From the NCBI GenBank assembly GCA_937888725.1, contig CALARE010000056.1:1-31058 (forward strand): a stretch of 31,058 nucleotides of DNA, written 5' to 3'. The DNA is from an uncultured Alphaproteobacteria bacterium. Its GTDB lineage: Bacteria; Pseudomonadota; Alphaproteobacteria; CAAHEQ01; UBA3637. Positions 25,430-31,058 of the stretch are shown piece after piece. The notes below the pieces were generated by a model, which saw only the letters and a program-made list of their open reading frames with translations, had not been told where the DNA came from and searched no databases. Both the position numbers and the translations under genes were made by a program. Position 1 is the first letter of the stretch. Each line of letters begins with the position of its first letter.

Positions 25430-25663
25430 CTAAGCTTGTTTTTCAATGAAATCAACTGCGTCTTTAACTGTGCGAATTTTTTCAGCTGCATCGTCTGGAA
25501 TTGAGCAACCAAATTCTTCTTCAAAAGCCATGACAAGTTCAACTGTGTCTAAGCTATCTGCACCCAAATCATCAATAAAGCTAGCATTGTCAACAACTTT
25601 AGCTTCGTCAACACCTAAGTGTTCTACAACGATTTTTTTAACGCGTTCTGAAACATTACTCAT
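25430..25663 (-). CDS. acpP: Acyl carrier protein
   Basis: This 77-residue acidic protein carries growing acyl chains on a phosphopantetheine arm. The attachment serine is Ser37 in DDLGADSLDTVEL. Length, charge and the following MAFEEEFGCSIPDDAAEKI region are typical. It lies between fabG and fabF and has its own probable promoter and a downstream terminator, which suits the high level of ACP that cells need. Confidence 0.98.
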   Translation of the reverse strand: MSNVSERVKKIVVEHLGVDEAKVVDNASFIDDLGADSLDTVELVMAFEEEFGCSIPDDAAEKIRTVKDAVDFIEKQA

Positions 25664-25721
25664 TATAAATTTCCTTTTCTGTTAATAATATTATTTTGTC
25701 TGTTAAGACGAAATCAAACTG

Positions 25722-25750
25722 CTTTTAGCATATTTTTTTTCATTCGTCCA
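25722..25750 (-). promoter_or_regulatory. Promoter of acpP
   Basis: On the minus strand, TGGACG (25745-25750), 17 bases, TAAAAG (25722-25727). The spacer starts with the AATGAAAAAAAAT block shared with the STAS promoter. The distance to the acpP start is about 58 bases. Confidence 0.45.
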
Positions 25751-25821
25751 GCACTTTTTTTAGTTTAGAATAAATTCCATAAAAATCAATCCATTACAAA
25801 CGATTTTTACAAAAATTTGTT

Positions 25822-26559
25822 CTAAATCATCGCCATCCCCCCATTGACGTGGATGGTTTGCCCCGTAATATAGGCTGCTTCATCACTTGCCAAAAAGACT
25901 GCTGTATTTGCAATATCTTCAGCGGTTCCTAAGCGACCCATTGGGACACCTCTTAAGAGCTCTTTTCTCACTTCTTCAGAAAGAGCATCTGTCATCGGTG
26001 TTTTAATAAACCCTGGTGCAATTGAATTAAATGTGATGCCCCGGCTTGCAAGCTCTTGTGCCATACACTTATTCATCGCAATCATACCAGCTTTTGAAGC
26101 AGAATAATTGGCTTGGCCAGCGTTACCCATCACGCCAACAACAGAAGCCATCCCAATAATACGACCATAACGACGTTTCATCATCCCAGGGATAACAGCT
26201 CTAGCCAATTTAAAACCTGCTGTTAAATTAATATCTAAAACAGCTTGCCACTGATCATCTGTCATACGCATTGCAAGGCCATCTTTCGTAATCCCAGCGT
26301 TATTAACAAGGATATCAATGCGTCCCATATCAGCTTCTGCTTGTTTTACCAACTGATTCAAACTTTCTGAATCAGTCAAATTTGCAGAATAAACAAAAAC
26401 ACGGTCACCCAATTCTGCTTGGAAAGCTTTTAAAGTATCCATGTTCATATCTGTCAAAGCCAATGTAGCTCCTTGAGCATGCATTTTCTTTGCAATTTGA
26501 CGCCCAATACCACCAGTCGCACCAGTAATAAGAGCTGTTTTTCCAGTTAAATCAAACAT
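25822..26559 (-). CDS. fabG: 3-oxoacyl-ACP reductase
   Basis: This 245-residue short-chain dehydrogenase reduces 3-oxoacyl-ACP with NADPH. The Rossmann motif GATGGIGR (13-20), NNAG (86-89) and the catalytic Ser139, Tyr152 and Lys156 (in NYSASKAG) are all present. It heads the fabG-acpP-fabF-mltG cluster. The start has an AAGGAG site. A probable promoter is 32 bases upstream, and the gene is divergent from the helical-repeat gene. Confidence 0.97.
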   Translation of the reverse strand: MFDLTGKTALITGATGGIGRQIAKKMHAQGATLALTDMNMDTLKAFQAELGDRVFVYSANLTDSESLNQLVKQAEADMGRIDILVNNAGITKDGLAMRMTDDQWQAVLDINLTAGFKLARAVIPGMMKRRYGRIIGMASVVGVMGNAGQANYSASKAGMIAMNKCMAQELASRGITFNSIAPGFIKTPMTDALSEEVRKELLRGVPMGRLGTAEDIANTAVFLASDEAAYITGQTIHVNGGMAMI

Positions 26560-26590
26560 TTTTTCTCCTTAATATAAAAAAAACAGTTTC

Positions 26591-26619
26591 ACTATAACCA
26601 TTTTATTTTCATTTTGCAA
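26591..26619 (-). promoter_or_regulatory. Promoter of fabG
   Basis: On the minus strand, TTGCAA (26614-26619), 17 bases, TATAGT (26591-26596). The spacer starts AATGAAAATAAAAT, close to the block at acpP and the STAS gene. Confidence 0.55.
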
Positions 26620-26685
26620 GAAAAGCTTTCAATTTGTCATAATTTAGTCATTATTTTTTTTAAACTCAATTTATGTAAAAAAAAT

Positions 26686-26714
26686 TTGACACTCAATCTA
26701 ATTCGTGATATACT
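26686..26714 (+). promoter_or_regulatory. Strong promoter of the helical-repeat gene
   Basis: A perfect TTGACA (26686-26691), exactly 17 bases, then TATACT (26709-26714). This is the best sigma-70-type match in the window. The ATG follows 48 bases later, with AAGGA at 26752-26756. Confidence 0.75.
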
Positions 26715-26762
26715 TGGCTTTTCGTTTAATTTCAAACACAATTTAACAGATAAGGAATAAAA

Positions 26763-27260
26763 ATGGACCCGTCCAGTCAAAGTATCATTTCACAAGACAA
26801 ATTAGAGCAAGCTGCTCTTATCTATACCCTTTCAGACCCATTTTGCGAACCAATTGATGCCATACGTCGTGTAAAAGCAAGTAATAAAATGGCAAAACGA
26901 GTCAGCAAAAGCGACCTCAATCTGCGTTTATTAATCATTTTTGCTGATTTATTAGATATGAATGTTAGAACAAGTAGCATTGAATCGATTGAAAAAGTCC
27001 TCATTACACCTGATCGAGATATTAAAAATGCCGCTATTTTGCATTGTTTAGACTCAAAAGGCGAGTTATCCCCTATTGAGGCGGTTGCAAAAGTAACTGC
27101 GATGGATAATGAACTTAAATCAGTAACACGGAATAAAGATTTAAGAACACTTGCCATTATTGGTTCCTTAATTGATAAAAGTAATGAACCCATTTCAACA
27201 GCAAAAACGCTTGTCAGCATTCAAAAATTATTTAATTTGGAAAATAAAAAAGAAAGATAA
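26763..27260 (+). CDS. Helical protein with four internal repeats, function unknown
   Basis: I do not recognise a family for this 165-residue protein. It has no signal peptide or membrane segment. It can be cut into four similar units of about 34-40 residues. Each starts with a helix of the type AALIYTLSD / LRLLIIFADLLD / NAAILHCLDS / LRTLAIIGSLID, then a short loop with a small or polar residue and Pro or Ser, then a second helix of the type PIDAIRRVKA / SIESIEKVLI / PIEAVAKVTA / ISTAKTLVSI. This suggests a small helical-hairpin solenoid that binds a protein partner. It has a near-consensus promoter, a good ribosome-binding site and a strong terminator, so it may be an abundant protein. Confidence 0.75.
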   Translation: MDPSSQSIISQDKLEQAALIYTLSDPFCEPIDAIRRVKASNKMAKRVSKSDLNLRLLIIFADLLDMNVRTSSIESIEKVLITPDRDIKNAAILHCLDSKGELSPIEAVAKVTAMDNELKSVTRNKDLRTLAIIGSLIDKSNEPISTAKTLVSIQKLFNLENKKER

Positions 27261-27293
27261 CTTTTTATTTTACTCAACATTTTTACCTATTTA

Positions 27294-27321
27294 TGCCCCT
27301 TAGTTTAAGGGGCATTTTTTT
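27294..27321 (+). terminator. Intrinsic terminator between the repeat gene and the GT2 gene
   Basis: The arms TGCCCCTTA and TAAGGGGCA form a perfect 9-bp stem with a GTT loop, followed by seven T (27315-27321). It ends 13 bases before the GT2 start codon. Confidence 0.92.
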
Positions 27322-27334
27322 ATGGAAGGTTTAT

Positions 27335-28429
27335 ATGAAAAAAATCATACGCATCATCTTATTACTTATTTTTGGTTTTTGCGTTTCATATACATATTAT
27401 TATACACATCGAAAACCGTTGGTTTCAGTTATTATTACAACATATAATCGTGCCCACCTTTTGCCTGATATCTTTAAATCTATCGATAATTCAACTTTTA
27501 AAAATTTTGAAGTTATTTTTGTAAATGATGCCTCAAAAGACAATACCAAACAAGTTTTAAAAGACTATGCAAAATATAAAAGAAATATTATTATACAAAC
27601 AAATCCCAAAAATCTGGGTATGGAAGGAAGCAGAAACAAAGGTATCCAATTAGCAAGAGGAACATACCTCGGTTTTATGGATGATGATGACGTTTTTTAT
27701 AAGGATTGGATTGAAAAAAGTGTTGATTTTCTCAAAAAGAACCCAAAAATTGATGCGGTTGTTCCTATGCGACACAATCTTGTTACACCGCCAACGCGAC
27801 AAAACAACTCTCCACTTTCACAAATTATATATGGCAATGTGATGGGGTTTAGCGGTATTGTTATAAAAAAAGAGTTCCTTGACAAGCACCATATCCGTTT
27901 TCATAAAAAATTTATGGGTGCTGAAGATTACGCTTTTTGGCACGATGTTTTGACAAATAATGGTATTGTTTGGCGTCATCCAGATTTTTTGGTTGCTATT
28001 CGTAGCGGATCTGTGCACTCAAAAGAACACTATGATAATCATGCAAAAAATAAAAAAATCATTTCAAACTCATTCAAAAAATACTACTCCTCAGATGGCA
28101 ATCTTTCAGATTTATGTGCTATCTTTACCAACATTCAAAAAACAGAAAAATTTGCCCAACAATTTGATGATAAAGAAATTAAAACCCGTATTCATGAAAA
28201 TTGCCGTATACCACGGTTAAAAGAAAAAAGTAAATGGATCTTTTTTCACCCAGGATGGTCCGATGGCATTATTTTATTGAATAACAACACCATCCAACGT
28301 GTTGAATTTTCTGATGAAAAAGCAACCATCATTCAAATTTCAGAAAATAAAATAACCGTTAAATGGCACAATTATGGTATCGAAACTTTTGTTTGTAACA
28401 ACCACAATGAATGTCAATTAAAGAAATAA
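27335..28429 (+). CDS. GT2-family glycosyltransferase with N-terminal membrane anchor
   Basis: I start this at 27335, five bases after GGAAGG; the open frame goes further back but that part is the terminator hairpin. The protein then has 364 residues. Residues 3-25 are a hydrophobic anchor. A GT-A domain of family 2 follows: VSVIITTYNRAHLLPDIFKSI, EVIFVNDASKDNT, NLGMEGSRNKGIQLA and the metal-binding FMDDDDVF. The last 120 residues are polar and not recognised. Such enzymes add sugars to surface polysaccharide or lipid carriers. The sugar is unknown. There is no room for a separate promoter between the terminator and this gene. Confidence 0.87.
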   Translation: MKKIIRIILLLIFGFCVSYTYYYTHRKPLVSVIITTYNRAHLLPDIFKSIDNSTFKNFEVIFVNDASKDNTKQVLKDYAKYKRNIIIQTNPKNLGMEGSRNKGIQLARGTYLGFMDDDDVFYKDWIEKSVDFLKKNPKIDAVVPMRHNLVTPPTRQNNSPLSQIIYGNVMGFSGIVIKKEFLDKHHIRFHKKFMGAEDYAFWHDVLTNNGIVWRHPDFLVAIRSGSVHSKEHYDNHAKNKKIISNSFKKYYSSDGNLSDLCAIFTNIQKTEKFAQQFDDKEIKTRIHENCRIPRLKEKSKWIFFHPGWSDGIILLNNNTIQRVEFSDEKATIIQISENKITVKWHNYGIETFVCNNHNECQLKK

Positions 28430-28464
28430 AAAATACCCTTTTATTCTGATACAAAATAAATCAA

Positions 28465-31058
28465 TTAACAATCTGGCAAATATTCAACAGAGGGACCCGT
28501 TTTGGTTGATGTTTCTGTTTTTTGTTCTTGCGTTATATCTGTTGCACTTTGTTGTAATGCGTTAGAAGTATTTATCTTAGGATTTTCATCAGATACCCCC
28601 TCTTTTGGCGTAGATTGTTTAGATGCAACTTCTATTTCTTTTTCAATATAACCAGATTTTTCACCTTTTTTATAACTATACCCTTTTTGGTTGACATCAA
28701 CAGTGGCATATCCATCATCTGAAATTATTTCTTCCAAATTTTTAAGAATAGGTGACAATGCCTTCTTTTGTTCTGCGGTCATATCTTGCGTTACCTCTTT
28801 TAAAATATCACGGTGGCTTTTACCCAATAAATCAGAAATTGTTTGATCGGTTCCATTCACTTTGCGTAATGGATGATATAATTTATTTGCCATAACAAGC
28901 TTATAAACAATCATTTGTGCTTGTTTTTCAGCTTCTTGATGGGGATAACCATCTTTTTCAAAAATATCTTTAATATTACCTAACGCTTTATTTAGCGTTC
29001 CATTTTCAGTAGTTGTCAACTTAATACCTGAAATTTTTTCGCCCACATATTTATCAAGGCGAGAAACAGCGTGCGTATATGATTTTTCTTCATATGTGCG
29101 AACAACAACTTTTTCCTTTGGTTTTGTAACAACTTGCACATCTTGTTGTTCTGTTTCAATGTCTTCATTTGCCTCTTTAAATGAAACGCCCATATCTATT
29201 TGTTCATCTTCAACCACAGCATTAGCCAAATTTTCATCAGTTGCCATATCCCGATCAACTGAGGCATCTAAAACCGCATCTTGTGTTGGATTTTGAGGTT
29301 CTACCACTTGCTCTTGTAATGCTTTTTGTCTTTCTACACGGACTGCATCTTCAGGATATCTTTCTTTAAAAAACGACTGAATAGCATAACCATCAGACAT
29401 TAAAATAATATCTTTTGCATTAGGCGTTCTTTCCATCAACTGATCCAGTGAAAGCAAACAACGCTTATTTGCTTTCAAGGCCTCAATCCCTTTTTCATCA
29501 GTTGACATCAAGAGCATGGAAATACTTTGCAAATTTTTATCACCTGATTCGAGTGCTAATACCAGAGGCGTTTTCCCCTTATTATCCGTATGATTAACAT
29601 TAATACCTTTTTCAATTAATGTTTTTGTCATTAAACGATTATGATGACAAAAATGCAATGCATTTCCACCATTGTTTGCTGTTTTATTTATGTCAGCCCC
29701 TTTTTCTAAAAGAGTTGTAACAGCTGATAAATTTCCCGCTTCAGCCGCAACCATAAAGGCATCTTTTCCTTCAAAGTTTGTCACATGAATAGACACATTC
29801 TTATTATTGATTAAATCATCAATCAAAATCTGACGATATTGCATTTTTTCTTTATTTTTAGGTGAATAGGAACGTGTATCAGCAATACCTGTTTTATATT
29901 CAGGTTCAGATGAATGTGGCTCAGTTCCTTTTAAAAGGCTCATTAAAAGCGTATCACCTGTTGCACTATTAAATCCATTATAATTTGCACCAGGATGCCT
30001 ATATAAAACAGAGGCTACTCTCATATTGCCATGCGCAACAGCGAACTGTAAAGCGGTATCATAAGGGGTATCCCCATCCTCATAAGGCCCTCTAATAAAG
30101 CGATTTACATCTTCTTTATCTTCTTTGATATAAGCCTCCATTGCTTTGGGTTCATCTCGCGTAATTAAAGTCATTAAATTATCATCACTTCTTAAACCTG
30201 TTTCTTGATTTACCGTATTCGGAATAACGATATTTTTCAAAAACTTCAGTGGATCCCGCTTGTATGCTTCATAACTTATATCATCAGTTGTGAGTAAATC
30301 CATTCCCAATTTTTCACGGACAAAGTTCCACGCTTGTCGATTCATATCAGTTGCACTTGAGGCAACACCCCACACAACATCCCCAATATTGAAAAAACCA
30401 TCTATAATCGCCTCACCTGTAGACTCAGCATAGTCAGAAAATGTTTCATCTCCTTCATATCTTTTTTTAACCGCACCTGACGCCATTTGGTACATAAGTT
30501 CACCCGTGTCCCAAGGATGGCTTACCATTTGAACAACCCCATCTAACATTTCAGGGAAGATTTTATCAGCCCGCATGTGAATAACATCATCCATAAATTC
30601 TCTTGAACCATCAGGATCTAGGGCTGCTGACAAAAGCATAAGTGGCCCAGAAGCCTTTGCTGACAATCGATTAAATGCCCGAACACTTTTAACAGCCTTC
30701 TTCCCTCCTGGTAAAGATTCCACCCCTCTAACCACCTTTTGTGTTGCAGTGGTTTTAACTCGACCAACAGTCTTTGCAACCTTTACAACTGGTTTTGCAA
30801 CTTTCCCTAATGTTGCACCAGCTTTCATTTTTCCCAATTCTAATGCCGCTCCTAATTCTCGTGCTGCATTTATAAATCTTTTCGCATCTTTAGGAGATGG
30901 ATCAGGGATATCCGTGTCTATTAATTTTCCAGCGTTAGAATCTTCAAGATATATTTTTGTATCCCCACCTTTAACTTTGGACGCCTCAACATCAGGCGTT
31001 TCGTCTGTTACTTTGGACGCCTCAACATCAGGCGTTTCGTCTGTTACTTTAGACGCCT
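28465..31058 (-). CDS. Large ankyrin-repeat protein, 5' end outside the window
   Basis: The frame is open from the right edge to the stop at 28465, giving at least 863 residues; the true start lies beyond the edge. The visible part begins with 12-residue acidic repeats (VEASKVTDETPD), then a basic helical segment, a hydrophobic alpha-rich region without clear membrane helices, and four ankyrin repeats within about 250 residues (for example GKDAFMVAAEAGNLSAVTTLLEKGADIN and GKTPLVLALESGD). A long charged, low-complexity part and a helical C-terminal domain follow. Ankyrin proteins of host-associated alphaproteobacteria are often effectors, but secretion cannot be judged without the N-terminus. 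The gene converges on the GT2 gene with 35 bases between them. Confidence 0.85.
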   Translation of the reverse strand, partial: ASKVTDETPDVEASKVTDETPDVEASKVKGGDTKIYLEDSNAGKLIDTDIPDPSPKDAKRFINAARELGAALELGKMKAGATLGKVAKPVVKVAKTVGRVKTTATQKVVRGVESLPGGKKAVKSVRAFNRLSAKASGPLMLLSAALDPDGSREFMDDVIHMRADKIFPEMLDGVVQMVSHPWDTGELMYQMASGAVKKRYEGDETFSDYAESTGEAIIDGFFNIGDVVWGVASSATDMNRQAWNFVREKLGMDLLTTDDISYEAYKRDPLKFLKNIVIPNTVNQETGLRSDDNLMTLITRDEPKAMEAYIKEDKEDVNRFIRGPYEDGDTPYDTALQFAVAHGNMRVASVLYRHPGANYNGFNSATGDTLLMSLLKGTEPHSSEPEYKTGIADTRSYSPKNKEKMQYRQILIDDLINNKNVSIHVTNFEGKDAFMVAAEAGNLSAVTTLLEKGADINKTANNGGNALHFCHHNRLMTKTLIEKGINVNHTDNKGKTPLVLALESGDKNLQSISMLLMSTDEKGIEALKANKRCLLSLDQLMERTPNAKDIILMSDGYAIQSFFKERYPEDAVRVERQKALQEQVVEPQNPTQDAVLDASVDRDMATDENLANAVVEDEQIDMGVSFKEANEDIETEQQDVQVVTKPKEKVVVRTYEEKSYTHAVSRLDKYVGEKISGIKLTTTENGTLNKALGNIKDIFEKDGYPHQEAEKQAQMIVYKLVMANKLYHPLRKVNGTDQTISDLLGKSHRDILKEVTQDMTAEQKKALSPILKNLEEIISDDGYATVDVNQKGYSYKKGEKSGYIEKEIEVASKQSTPKEGVSDENPKINTSNALQQSATDITQEQKTETSTKTGPSVEYLPDC
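30975..31058 (-). repeat. 36-bp tandem repeat in the ankyrin gene
   Basis: Two identical 36-bp units (30975-31010 and 31011-31046) and 12 bases of a third with one change reach the window edge. They are in frame and encode 12 residues each. More units may follow outside the window. Confidence 0.95.

Noticed and set aside
30975..31058. CRISPR-like array of 36-bp repeats
   Set aside because: The units touch each other with no spacers, and they are in frame within the ankyrin gene.

Overview
The window looks like an AT-rich alphaproteobacterium. Lineage clues are a PopZ-family polar organiser directly after a TolC-type outer-membrane gene, a sufBCD-sufS-sufT iron-sulfur operon, and a fabG-acpP-fabF-mltG cluster in the usual alphaproteobacterial order. 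Low GC, ankyrin-repeat and secreted proteins and a fucosyltransferase-like gene point to a host-associated member, for example a gut or intracellular lineage. That placement is inference; no rRNA or other marker is present to fix the genus.

Layout. 1-289: one copy of a dispersed, hairpin-rich repeat. 290-2717 (+): a secreted MORN2-repeat protein, a secreted endonuclease I and AP endonuclease IV. 2699-3920 (-): TspO and an alpha/beta hydrolase. 3961-4716 (+): a ComF-type phosphoribosyltransferase. 4766-6537 (-): tolC-popZ. 6661-6822 (+): tRNA-Cys and tRNA-Asn, followed by a roughly 250-bp block that looks inserted. 7179-8391 (+): the 3' relic of one GT10 fucosyltransferase-like gene, then a nearly complete second GT10 gene broken exactly at a run of nine C, which looks like a phase-variable switch in the OFF state. 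8396-8892 (-): a 42-residue membrane protein and an 11-residue-repeat amphipathic protein that resembles synuclein or LEA repeats. 8966-13394 (-): the SUF operon. 13526-16920 (+): a PAS/degenerate-GGDEF protein, an aldose 1-epimerase and pyruvate kinase. 16988-18619 (-): CTP synthase. 18620-19313: an intergenic stretch with an inverted repeat and the second copy of the dispersed repeat. 19314-22880 (-): a STAS protein, trmB and glycogen phosphorylase. 23023-26559 (-): mltG, fabF, acpP and fabG. 26763-28429 (+): a four-repeat helical protein of unknown function and a membrane-anchored GT2 glycosyltransferase. 28465 to the right edge (-): a large ankyrin protein whose 5' end lies outside the window.

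Most of the window is housekeeping: Fe-S assembly, fatty acid and peptidoglycan synthesis, the end of glycolysis, glycogen use, CTP synthesis and tRNA modification. The unusual material is at the surface-glycan genes (GT10, GT2), the small repeat-rich proteins and the dispersed non-coding repeats. The strongest candidate for an under-described feature is the poly-C-switched, membrane-anchored GT10 gene beside a relic of a second copy. The hairpin repeat family with matching base changes on both arms, and the 11-mer protein paired with a tiny membrane protein, come next.
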